Shown here: positions 28,139-36,665 of the stretch, in pieces
Layout: the number at the start of each line of letters is the position of its first letter
Position numbering within the stretch: the stretch's first letter is position 1
Assembly: GCA_947625835.1 (NCBI GenBank)
Contig: CANQPY010000011.1
Location: forward strand, 1-42,560
Length of the DNA stretch: 42,560 nt
DNA from: an uncultured Clostridia bacterium
Lineage (GTDB): Bacteria > Bacillota > Clostridia > TANB77 > CAG-508
Direction of reading: 5' to 3'
Made by a program: the position numbers and the translations under genes
The notes under the pieces: model-generated
Database searches by the model: none
The model's input: only the letters and a program-made list of their open reading frames with translations
What the model was told of the DNA's origin: nothing

Positions 28139-28813
28139 TTATTTTATATGTTTCTTTATTTCCTCATATATTTCTTCATGTATGTCTTCAATTGTTCTTA
28201 TTTTTCCTTCTTTTACACATTTGACTTCATACCAATTATAGTCTTTTGCTACTTCACATGCAGCATTATAGCTATCTATTAAATGTCCTTTATCTCTTTC
28301 ATGAATATCTTTTTTATTATTATGTGTAAATTTGTTTTCTCTATTCTTTATTAATTCTAAAGATTTTTCAACTGGCATGTTTAAAAAGAAAACTTCTGTT
28401 GGAACTGGTAATCCATATAAATTAAATTCAAAATCCCATAGCCAATCTAAAAATTTTTTTCTTTCTTGTTTATTTTCTATTTTTCCTGCTTGGTGTACCA
28501 TGTTAGCTGTTGTATATCTATCTGCTAGAATAATTCCTCCATTTTCATAATAGTCTTTGTAGCTGGTTTGATATGTTGCATATCTGTCTGCTGCATAAAA
28601 TGTTGATGCAATGTATGGACTTATTTTTTTGGCATCTTCTCCAAATTCTCCTGATAAATACATTTTTACTAGTGATGAGCTTGGGCTACTGTAATTTGGA
28701 AAACTTACAACTTTATAGTCTATTTTATCTTTTGAGAGTCTTTCTTTTAATTGATTAAATTGTGTTTGTTTTCCACTACCATCTGTTCCATCTATTACAA
28801 ATAATTTTCCCAT
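28139..28813 (-). CDS. tmk: Thymidylate kinase
   Basis: dTMP to dTDP kinase, 224 residues. P-loop FVIDGTDGSGKQTQ at residues 4-17, DR-type motif ADRYTTANMVHQAGK, lid-region HERDKGHLIDSYNAA. The unusual VVSFPNYSSPSSSLVKMYL stretch is common in clostridial members. AAAGGAG stands before the ATG. The short acidic/basic gene upstream ends 12 bases before it, so they are co-transcribed. Confidence 0.94.
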   Translation of the reverse strand: MGKLFVIDGTDGSGKQTQFNQLKERLSKDKIDYKVVSFPNYSSPSSSLVKMYLSGEFGEDAKKISPYIASTFYAADRYATYQTSYKDYYENGGIILADRYTTANMVHQAGKIENKQERKKFLDWLWDFEFNLYGLPVPTEVFFLNMPVEKSLELIKNRENKFTHNNKKDIHERDKGHLIDSYNAACEVAKDYNWYEVKCVKEGKIRTIEDIHEEIYEEIKKHIK

Positions 28814-28825
28814 TTTTAACTCCTT

Positions 28826-28951
28826 TTATTTTTCTTCTTCTTTTTTGTTTTCTTGTTTATCTTTTTCTTGTTTGTTTGCTAACATTTTATTTATTGATTT
28901 TAAAATATCATCTGAATTTTCATCAAATTCATCTTTTACTAAATTAAACAT
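28826..28951 (-). CDS. 41-residue charged protein upstream of tmk
   Basis: ATG at 28951 after GGAGAACGCATA. The protein starts MFNLVKDEFDENSDDILKSI and ends in a Lys/Glu-rich tail. No domain is recognised. The good ribosome site, 12-base spacing to tmk and sensible codon use make it a likely real gene. Confidence 0.65.
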   Translation of the reverse strand: MFNLVKDEFDENSDDILKSINKMLANKQEKDKQENKKEEEK

Positions 28952-29026
28952 TATGCGTTCTCCTTTCGGTTTTATTATACTATTTTACTTTTTTAAATTC
29001 AATATATTATTTATTAATTATATATA

Positions 29027-29277
29027 AGTTTAATATATTTTTTATTAATAACTCCCAGCTACATAACAGAGTGTAATAAAAACTCATATAATATTTTTTA
29101 TAACTGCGTAAGCGACCAAACGAAACGAAGTGTAGTGCGATTGGAGCAACTTACATTTTTATTTTTTATTATGGAAGTTGCGACATACAAAGTTATAAAA
29201 AATATTATATGAGTTTTTTAACAGTATGTAATTTGCTAGTTCCCCGAATTATTATTAATAAAAAATATATTAAACTT
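29027..29277. repeat. Palindromic element with nested inverted repeats
   Basis: Outer ends (29027-29048 and 29255-29277) are inverted copies of TTTAATATATTTTTTATTAA. Inside lies a perfect 28-bp inverted pair (29078-29105 and 29191-29218) flanking an 85-base core with GTAAGCGACC...GCAACTTAC. It has no coding frame and fills most of the gap between the gene before tmk and yraN. One end recurs alone at 1810-1850, so it is a dispersed, MITE-like or hairpin element. Confidence 0.72.
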
Positions 29278-29306
29278 TTTATAATATTAAATTTTAATTT
29301 TTAAAT

Positions 29307-29666
29307 TTATAATACTTGCTTGATATGGTTAATTTTGTAACCTTCTTTTTTTAAATATACTTCTATAACATCGATACGAATTGCTATATTTTCTATTTTG
29401 TTTTTATATATATAATATCTAATAGCCAATTTCATATGTTTTTGTTTATCTTTATCAACCGCTTCTATTGGATTACCATATTTAAAATTTGAACGAGTTT
29501 TTACTTCAATAAATACTAACTCTTTTTTGCTTTTATCATTTGCAATAATGTCTATTTCTCCTTGTCTACATAAAAAATTTCTTTTTATTATTTTATAATT
29601 ATTTTCTTCTAAATATTTACATACCAAATTTTCACCCCAGATGCCTATTTCTCTTTTAAAATACAT
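29307..29666 (-). CDS. yraN: YraN family putative endonuclease (UPF0102)
   Basis: 119 residues. GIWGENLVCKYLEENNYKII, then CRQGEIDIIANDK and LVFIEVKTRSNFKYG form the restriction-endonuclease-like fold signature E...D...ExK of UPF0102, with AVDKDKQKHMKLAIRYYI at the end. The start overlaps the end of dprA by 22 bases, so the genes are translationally linked, a pairing common in bacteria and near DNA-uptake genes. Confidence 0.94.
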   Translation of the reverse strand: MYFKREIGIWGENLVCKYLEENNYKIIKRNFLCRQGEIDIIANDKSKKELVFIEVKTRSNFKYGNPIEAVDKDKQKHMKLAIRYYIYKNKIENIAIRIDVIEVYLKKEGYKINHIKQVL

Positions 29667-30560
29667 GTATATCCTCCTTCTACTTTTCTAATATTTCCGT
29701 TTAATTCTAACATGAGTAATATATTGTTTATTTCTGAAATGTTCTTGTTTAATTTTTTATAAATTTCATTTACTGTTATTGGAGCTTCTGTTATTAGCTC
29801 ATATACTTCTTGATATTTTTTGTCACATATTTTTTTATGTTTTAATTTTGTATTTTGACTGCTTTGTTCTTTATGTTTCTGCTCTTTTGGTATTTCTTTG
29901 TATTTTAAAAATGGGAATTCTTTTATTATATCTTTGGTTTGAGTTACTATTTTTGCACCTTTTTTTATTAGTCTATTTGTTCCTATCCCATGAGAATCTT
30001 CTATGCTATGTGGTATTGCAAAAACTACTTTACCTTGCTTTTTAGCAAATTTTGCAGTAACACTTGTTCCACTTCTATGAGCTGCCTCTATAACTAAAAC
30101 TCCGAAGTGCTAAACCACTTACAATGCGATTTCTTTCTAAGAATTTTTTTGATTCTGCTACTTCATATGGCATATATTCTGTTATGATTAGTCCTTGGTT
30201 TTCTATTATTTTATGATATAGTTCTAAATTTTTTTGAGGATATATGTTATTTAATCCACATGGCAATACTGCTATTGTTTTACCTTTTTCTTGTAGTGTA
30301 GTTTTGTGTGCTACTGAATCAATTCCAAGTGCCATACCACTTGCAATGGTAATTTGTTGATATACTAATTCTTTTGTGAATTTTTTGGTAAGCTCAATTC
30401 CATTTTGAGTACATGTTCTTGAACCTATAATTGAAATAATATTATTTTTTAATAATTCTACATTTCCTTCGCAGTATAGTTGTTTGGGTGGATTTGGTAT
30501 TTTTCTTAATTGCTCTGGATATTTATTATCTTTTATTGTTATAATTTCTAATATTATCAC
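29645..30560 (-). CDS. dprA: DNA processing protein DprA, one +1 shift
   Basis: Loads RecA on incoming single-stranded DNA in transformation. Rossmann-like core: IISIIGSRTCTQNGIEL, IASGMALGIDSVAHKTTL and VLPCGLNNIYPQKN. CGG at residue 153 must be read +1: RIVSGLALGVLVIEAAHRSG, then SVTAKFAKKQGKVVFAIPHS, the family's most conserved segment, and a C-terminal winged-helix (ITVNEIYKKLNKNISEINNI) ending LKEK. Full length is 304 residues, slightly shorter than usual because the N-terminal SAM-like domain is reduced. Without the shift the conserved DNA-binding half is missing. Confidence 0.94.
30101..30104 (-). other. +1 recoding site CTT-CGG-A (dprA)
   Basis: In-frame CGG after CTT at residue 153. 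The shift restores SGLALGVLVIEAAHRSG. Confidence 0.94.
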
Positions 30561-30650
30561 CTCGTTTAATTTTTAGTATTTTTTCAAGTATTTTATTTTT
30601 ACTATAATAATAAAACGATATTTAATTTATAATTTTAAAATGTTTATTTT

Positions 30651-32003
30651 TTATATATGTAATATTAATGTTGATATATTGAAATATACTAATACAGATA
30701 ATGTATCAACTATTGTTGTAATTAAAGGTGCTGCCATTATAGCAGGGTCACATTTTATTTTTCTAGCAAGCATTGGCAATATACAACCTAATAATTTTGC
30801 TATCATAACTGTACAAATAAGTGTAACACTTACTACTATTGCTATTTTTACATCATGATATTGTAATATAATTCTTATAGAATTAGCTATTGCTAGGACT
30901 GTTCCTACTATAATTGACACTCTTAATTCTTTCCATATAGTTTTAAAAATATCTTTTGTAGTAATTTCATTCATTGCTAATCCTCTAATTATAAGAGTAG
31001 ATGTCTGAGAACCACAATTTCCACCTGTATCCATTATCATAGGAATAAATGCTACTAATAAAGGTAATGTTGAAATAGCAGCTTCAAAATTTTCTATAAC
31101 TTGACCTGTAAGTGCTGCTGAAATCATTAGTATTAATAGCCATATTATTCTATTTTTTGCATGTTTGAACACACTTGTTTTTAAATAGGTTTCTTCTCCA
31201 TCATCTGGCGTAATAGCTGCCATCTTCTCGAAATCTTCTAATGTTTCTTCTTGAATTACATCTATTGCATCATCTATTGTTATAATACCTACAAGTCTAT
31301 TTTCTTGGTCTACAACTGGTAATGCTATATAGTTGTATTTATCAAACATTCTTGTGACTTCTTCTTGGTCTTCTAAAGTATTAATTTTAACTACATTTGT
31401 GTCCATAATATCTTTTATAAAGCTGTCCCTGTCTGCAATTAAAAGATCTTTTATATCAACTACTCCTAATAGTTTTCTGTCTGATGTTACTACATAACAA
31501 TTATATACTGTTTCTTTTTTTAATTCTTTTCTTTTTATAAATTTAAATGCGTCATCAACTGTCATATTTTCTTTTAAATCTATAAATTCTGTTGTCATAA
31601 GTGTTCCTGCTGTATCATCTGGATATTTTAAAAGTTCGTTTATTATTTTTCTATTTTCTGCTTTTGTGTTTGTTAATATTCTTTTTACTACATTAGATGG
31701 CATTTCTTCTATTAAATCAACAGCATCATCCATATAAATTTCATTCATAACATTTTTTATTTCTGTATCTGTTAAATAGTTTATCAATTTTTCTTGATCA
31801 TCATGGTTTAGCTCTACAAATACTTCTGCAGCTTTTTCTTTACTTAATAATCTATATATCATTATTATTTTATCTTCATCTATGTTTTCTATAATACTCG
31901 GGAAATCAGCACTGTTAATACTTTTTAATGTTTCTCTTAATTCTTTTATTTGTTTGTTTTTAATTAAATTTGTTAAGTTTTCAATAACTTTTTCTAAATC
32001 CAT
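30651..32003 (-). CDS. mgtE: Magnesium transporter MgtE
   Basis: 450 residues from ATG 32003, which follows GGGGGATTTAGC; the frame upstream to 32069 lacks a ribosome site. N-terminal superhelical MgtE-N domain (EKAAEVFVELNHDDQEKLI; AVDLIEEMPSNVVKRIL), the conserved LKYPDDTAGTLMTTEFIDL, a CBS pair (about residues 130-250; VVDQENRLVGIITIDDAIDV), a plug helix and five membrane helices containing FIPMIMDTGGNCGSQTSTLI, the ion-pore motif. No Mg riboswitch was seen in the short leader. Intact. Confidence 0.96.
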   Translation of the reverse strand: MDLEKVIENLTNLIKNKQIKELRETLKSINSADFPSIIENIDEDKIIMIYRLLSKEKAAEVFVELNHDDQEKLINYLTDTEIKNVMNEIYMDDAVDLIEEMPSNVVKRILTNTKAENRKIINELLKYPDDTAGTLMTTEFIDLKENMTVDDAFKFIKRKELKKETVYNCYVVTSDRKLLGVVDIKDLLIADRDSFIKDIMDTNVVKINTLEDQEEVTRMFDKYNYIALPVVDQENRLVGIITIDDAIDVIQEETLEDFEKMAAITPDDGEETYLKTSVFKHAKNRIIWLLILMISAALTGQVIENFEAAISTLPLLVAFIPMIMDTGGNCGSQTSTLIIRGLAMNEITTKDIFKTIWKELRVSIIVGTVLAIANSIRIILQYHDVKIAIVVSVTLICTVMIAKLLGCILPMLARKIKCDPAIMAAPLITTIVDTLSVLVYFNISTLILHI

Positions 32004-32130
32004 GCTAAATCCCCCAATTTTTACATTTTTGTTGATGTCTGTAATGATATTTATGTAAATTCTCAACATTTTTATTATATATTAGTTTTTTCATAAAGTC
32101 AATTAAATTTATTGTTGAGGGATTTTTATT

Positions 32131-33678
32131 TTACCTTTTATACCAATATTTTCTATCTAAGCTTCTATATTGAATTGCCTCTACTAAATGTCTTTCTTCG
32201 ATTGTTGTAGATTCTTCTAAATCTGCTATTGTTCTTGCTACTTTTAAGATTCTATTATAAGCTCTAGTACTTAATTCTAATTTATCAAATGCTATTTCTA
32301 ATATTTTTTTGCTTTTGCTATTAAGTTTGCAATATTCTTCCATTAATTTTGGTGTTAATTCTGAATTGGAATATATACTATATTTTTGGTATCTTTCTTT
32401 TTGTATTTGTCTTGCTATATCTACTCTTTTTTTTATTTCTTTTGATGTTTCTGCCTTTTGGTCTTTTTCAAATTGTTTATATTTTATTTGGTTTACTTCA
32501 ATATGAATATCTATTCTGTCTAAAAGTGGTCCACTAATTTTATTAATGTATTTTTTTATTTGTTCTGGTTTACAATTACACTTTTTGTCTATACTTCCAT
32601 AATATCCACATTGACACGGATTCATACTAGCAACTAGCATAAATTTACAAGGATATTTTATAGTTGTGTTTAACCTACTAATTGTTACTTCTCTGTCTTC
32701 TAATGGTATGCGCAATGCTTCTAGAGCATTTCGGTTAAATTCTGGAAATTCATCTAAGAATAAAACTCCTAAATGTGATAAACTAATTTCTCCGTGGTTT
32801 TGGATTTTTACCTCCTCCTACTAATGATACAGGTGTTATTGTATGATGTGGACTTAAAAATGGTCTGTTGCATATATATGGATTTTCTTCTGAAGTTAAT
32901 CCTGATATACTATAAATTTGAGTAACTTCTAAGATTTCATCTAATGACATGTCTGGTAAAATTGTAACTATTCTTTTGGCTAACATTGTTTTGCCTGAAC
33001 CTGGAGGTCCGAATTAACAAGCAATTGTGTCCGACCAGCTGCTGCAATTTCTAATGCTCTTTTAGCATTTTCTTGCCCTTTTACATCTGCAAAGTCTATT
33101 TCATACTTTTTATTGTTTTCTAAATTGATTTTATTGTTATATTCTAAAATTTCTTTTTTACCATTTAAGTACTGTACTACATCGTTTAAATTATTTACTG
33201 GCAATATTTTTATGTCTTTTAATATTTTTACTTCTTCTATGTTACTTTTTGGTAAGATAATTCTTTTTATTCCTAATTTTTTTGCCTCTATGCAAATTGG
33301 TAAAATTCCATTTATTTTTTCTACATTTCCATTTAATGATAATTCACCTATGAAAATAGTTTCTTCTAATATTTTTTCTAAATTTGGATTTCTTACATCT
33401 TTATTGGCAATTAAAATTCCTATTGCTATTGGTAAGTCAAATTTTGATCCTTCTTTTCTTGTATTTGCTGGAGATAAATTTACAATTATTTTTCTGCTTA
33501 AGAATTCTATATTGCAATTTTTGATTGCTGCTCTTACTCTTTCTTTTGATTCTTTTACACTTGTGTCTGGCAAGCCTACTATTTGAAAATCTGGGATTCC
33601 ATTTGAAATGTCTACTTGAATTGATACTAAGTACCCATCTAAGCCTTGTAATGCCATGCTTTTTGTAATTGATACCAT
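32131..33678 (-). CDS. comM: ComM / Mg-chelatase-like AAA+ ATPase (YifB), three +1 shifts
   Basis: AAA+ helicase promoting branch migration during natural transformation. I start at ATG 33678 after AAAGGA ([20 protein letters not shown]); the frame further upstream runs through the MITE. N-terminal Lon-like ChlI domain ([30 protein letters not shown]), then [19 protein letters not shown] with Walker A at residues 223-230, Walker [13 protein letters not shown] and the C-terminal [20 protein letters not shown] codons at residues 216, 223 and 295 all need +1; residue 223 is the first glycine of Walker A. Total 514 residues, normal. Three separate fragments result without shifts. Confidence 0.96.
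32791..32794 (-). other. +1 recoding site CCA-CGG-A (comM, third)
   Basis: In-frame CGG after CCA. The shift gives [19 protein letters not shown], the conserved run into Walker B. Confidence 0.95.
33008..33011 (-). other. +1 recoding site ATT-CGG-A (comM, second)
   Basis: In-frame CGG after ATT, seven codons after the first site. The shift supplies the first Gly of the Walker A GPPGSGKT. Confidence 0.96.
33030..33033 (-). other. +1 recoding site GGT-CGG-A (comM, first)
   Basis: In-frame CGG after GGT at residue 216. The shift gives AAAGGHNCLLIG, the standard ComM sequence. Confidence 0.95.
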
Positions 33679-33691
33679 TTTTTCCTTTCTA

Positions 33692-33879
33692 CTTATATAG
33701 TTCAAATATCTGAGGTCATAAATGTGGGGATAAAATTTAGAATTTAAAGGGGACATTTTCCTTTATTACTATGATTATTAAAATATATTTTTTAGGGGAT
33801 TGGTAATTTTTTTAAGAATTTAAATTTATAAAATTCAGATTCTAATAAATTATGACCTCAGATATTTAAACTATATAAG
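33692..33879. mobile_element. MITE-like element with 30-bp terminal inverted repeats
   Basis: Ends at 33692-33721 and 33850-33879 are inverted copies with one mismatch (end sequence starts CTTATATAGTT and ends GAGGTCATAA). The 128-base interior is AT-rich and has no coding frame. It sits right before comM, so the comM promoter lies within or beyond it. No clear target duplication. Confidence 0.75.
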
Positions 33880-34282
33880 ATTTAATTTGTTTTTCTTTTT
33901 TTGGAATTTTTTAAGATTTTTAATTTTTAGAATATAATTTTATTTGAATTTTGATTAAAACAATTTTATTATAAACTAATTTCCATTTTTTGTCAATAGT
34001 TTTTTTGGAAATTTTTGTGATTTTTGTTTTTGGTACTTAAAATCTACTATTATAGATTATCTAAATTTAAATGATTTTTCGCTTGGTTTTCACAATTATT
34101 GTGATATTATTTTGTTATATTATTATTTTTTAATTATGACTGTCAATAATTTTTGAAAATTTCACTAAAAAATAAGATTATTTTATTAGCGAAAATTTCA
34201 CGTATGTATAAACTTGAGTTTGTCCGCTCGCCGCGGAGGCAGGCTCAAGATTTATTTTTTTGTTTTAAAATTAAATATATTG
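33880..34282. other. Non-coding AT-rich spacer with two hairpins
   Basis: No credible gene. An imperfect 20-bp hairpin lies at 34155-34200 and a G+C-rich stem-loop at 34211-34256 (CTTGAG ... CTCAAG around CGCTCGCCGCGGAGGC), which contrasts with its surroundings and may be a transposon-end or terminator structure. Confidence 0.5.
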
Positions 34283-35283
34283 TTAGATTTTGCACGCATT
34301 CCAATTTTTTTTACTTAAATAAATCTCGACTTTTGTTTTAGGTGGTAAATTTCTATCCATAACTTGAAATTTACTATTGTTAATAGAAAATACTCCAGCA
34401 TTATCAATAGTCCTTTCAAATCTAACACATAAAAGTTCATCTAAATTATATCTTTTTGGTAGCTTTAAAAACATAACTTTTTTACTACTAGCTTCTACAG
34501 CAAATTTAGCATTATATTTAGGAATATAGTCTATGAAAAAATTATTTGCTTCATCAATAGTTTTAATATGATTAATTCTAAATTCTGTAAGAAGTCTACT
34601 TTGAAGAGTTTCCCATAATCTTTCTATTCTTCCTTTTGCCTGAGGAGAACTAGCAGGAAACATTTCAATGCCAAGATCTTCAACAATTCTACCAAATTGA
34701 GTAATACCTTTTTGGCGACCATTTAGCTGCTCTTCAATAGTTATATGGTCGTCAACTTTTTTTGGCGGAAAAAACACACTATATTTATCAGGATAAAGAG
34801 AGATAGGTATTCCGTAATTTTCTAAGGTTTGTCTTAATACTTCTAGGTAACCAAGTAAACATTCATTTTTGCACATATACAGACCAGTGATTTTACCAGT
34901 TGCATCATCTATGAAACCATGAATAGAATATTTATTACCATCTTCAAACCAATCAAAAGGAGTACCATCAGCTTGTAACATCATACCTTCACATTCTTTA
35001 CGTTTTCTTCTATGATGTAACTTAGTTTTACGATGTTTTTTAGGGCTTTTTATGCCAGCATTATGCAAAATATTGTAAAGTGCAGAATATGATATATCAA
35101 TATTTTCACGTTCTTTTAAAAGTTCTTGAAAATGTTTAAAATTTGATATTTCATATTCATAAGAGCTTCTAAGTTCTAATATTTTTTTTCTTGTTTCATC
35201 TGATATTGTATTTTTAGGTTTTCTGCCACGATTTCCATGTTGAATGGATTTAACGCCGTTTTCTTTAACCTCCTTTTTTATTT
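34283..35283 (-). pseudogene. IS1202/ISNCY-type transposase, N-terminus lost
   Basis: The frame is open from about 35283 (VKENGVKSIQHGNRGRKPKN) with integrase-core DDE features: MMLQADGTPFDWFEDG (first Asp), FIDDATGKITGLYM, SLYPDKYSVFF (second Asp) and SPQAKGRIERLWETLQSRL (Glu). The helix-turn-helix N-terminus is missing; instead the upstream DNA codes for a piece of another transposase. At the C-terminal end a run of A residues appears to have gained a base, since the other frame reads SKKIGMRAKSNN, more like the family. No CGG is involved, so these are ordinary decay. Confidence 0.75.
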
Positions 35284-35486
35284 AATTCATAATCTCTTAT
35301 TTCAAAAGATACATTTTTACCTTGTTTATTTAATGTCATTAAAAGTATATCATAAAAAGGTATTTTCCTATTCCTCGTAAAGGATTTTTGATATTTTTTA
35401 TTATCTATTCTACACTTTTTCCTAGTTTCATTATCATAAATAAATTTTCGTAAAATATTATACATATATTTTATTTCTTTTTTCAT
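35265..35486 (-). pseudogene. IS4-type transposase N-terminal fragment
   Basis: 73 residues: ETRKKCRIDNKKYQKSFTRN, then RKIPFYDILLMTLNKQGKNVSFEI, the DNA-binding N-terminus seen in IS4-like clostridial transposases. It runs into a stop where the IS1202-type sequence begins, with 19 bases of overlap, which suggests one element inserted or recombined into the other. Confidence 0.7.
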
Positions 35487-35597
35487 TTGTACCCCCTGCC
35501 TAAATTATATCAAAAAAGAAGAAATTTTGCAGTATATAAAACTTCTTCTTTTTCTTAAGTTGTTGACATTGAGCCTAGCTAGGGGTTTTAGTTAACC

Positions 35598-35641
35598 AAA
35601 AAGCAAAATATTTAGTGAAAAAACTAAAATATTTTGCTTTT
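35598..35641 (-). terminator. Terminator of the toxin-antitoxin operon
   Basis: Stem AAAAGCAAAATATTT with its complement, six bases after the antitoxin stop, ending in TTTT. Confidence 0.85.
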
Positions 35642-35647
35642 GATTAT

Positions 35648-36664
35648 TTATTTTATTATATTTAAATTCATAGCATAATCAAATGGTATCTTTTCAAATC
35701 TTTTAGTTTTTTTCCATCCTTCCTCTCTATGTGACAATTCAGATATCTCTGTCACACTTTTATTCTTTAGTATTTTTATTATCGTATCAATTATTTCTAT
35801 TTCTTCATCTCTTAATTGACTTAAATCAAAATTCTTATTACTTATAATTTTAGTTGTAGTACCATTTTCATTTTCATAATATTCTTTCGAATATTTATCG
35901 CTTATAAAAGATATATCATTATATTCTTTTTCAATTATTGTTGGTCCAAATTTTTCATGTTCATATGTTAATCCCGTAATAGAAATTCCTCTTTGATTGA
36001 AAGATAAAGAATCTATAAACCATAAATATTTATTCATACTGGTAATAGTTAAATTTGTTACTTTACTAGCTATATATGAAATTATGTTCTCAACTAATTC
36101 CAAATCAAATTCTTTATAACCATTATATATATCTGGTTTTCTATTTAATTTCATATTTATACAATTTTTAAATACATTCCTTACATTTTTTAATATTGAA
36201 TTCGTTTCTATTTTTTGTGACATTATTTTTTCATATGTTTTTTCATTAATATTTGCTTTTTCTAAAGCTTCTTTTACTTTTTCTATAAATTTGTCATTAT
36301 TTTCTATTAATAGTTTTATATAATCGCTTTGAGATTTTGTTGGCACTCCACCTCTTTCATATCTATTAATAGTCATTTTTCCAAAGCCAAGAATTGCAGT
36401 TAATTCTCTTTGTGATATATTATATTTATTTCTTAAATCAATAATATCTTGTGGTTTAACTATGTCTGCTTTTTCTCTATATAATTCATATATTCTTTTG
36501 TTATTCTTATTTTCAATTTCATTTATATATAAATCTTGATGGCATTCTTTGCATACAGCTACATTTTCGTATGTGTTTATTTTTATTCCTCTAAATTCTT
36601 TTATATCTCTTTTTTCTATTTCATATTCTACTTCTTTTCTACAATATGGACAATATACTTTCAT
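35648..36664 (-). CDS. Panacea-type antitoxin with zinc finger and HTH
   Basis: 338 residues. N-terminal YgiT/MqsA-like zinc finger (CPYCRKE ... CKECHQ; C4 type), a Cro/C1 helix-turn-helix (ISQRELTAILGFGKMTINRYE, about residues 88-108) and a C-terminal SocA/DUF4065 Panacea domain (about 165-310; YIASKVTNLTITSMNKYLWF, YEHEKFGPTI). In known systems the Panacea domain neutralises diverse toxins and the zinc-finger/HTH part represses the operon. It overlaps its toxin gene by close contact (one base between). Confidence 0.88.
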   Translation of the reverse strand: MKVYCPYCRKEVEYEIEKRDIKEFRGIKINTYENVAVCKECHQDLYINEIENKNNKRIYELYREKADIVKPQDIIDLRNKYNISQRELTAILGFGKMTINRYERGGVPTKSQSDYIKLLIENNDKFIEKVKEALEKANINEKTYEKIMSQKIETNSILKNVRNVFKNCINMKLNRKPDIYNGYKEFDLELVENIISYIASKVTNLTITSMNKYLWFIDSLSFNQRGISITGLTYEHEKFGPTIIEKEYNDISFISDKYSKEYYENENGTTTKIISNKNFDLSQLRDEEIEIIDTIIKILKNKSVTEISELSHREEGWKKTKRFEKIPFDYAMNLNIIK

Positions 36665-36665
36665 T

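Noticed and set aside
859..33033. Sequencing or assembly errors as the cause of the split genes.
   Set aside because: Errors cluster in homopolymers and hit all codons. Here every break in a conserved core gene is one C before GGA or GGT, giving in-frame CGG, and all frames re-close exactly.
859..33033. Ordinary pseudogenisation of eleven genes.
   Set aside because: No other stops, deletions or loss of motifs occur in these genes, several are core functions, and real decay in the window (transposases, DUF262, Sel1) looks different.
2461..33033. Reassignment of CGG to another amino acid (Trp, Gln) without frame change.
   Set aside because: Reading CGG as any amino acid in the zero frame leads to early stops and loses homology; only a one-base shift restores it.
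34283..34310. Recoding at the 3' end of the IS1202-like transposase.
   Set aside because: The frame change falls in an A-run, not at CGG, in an already truncated transposase.
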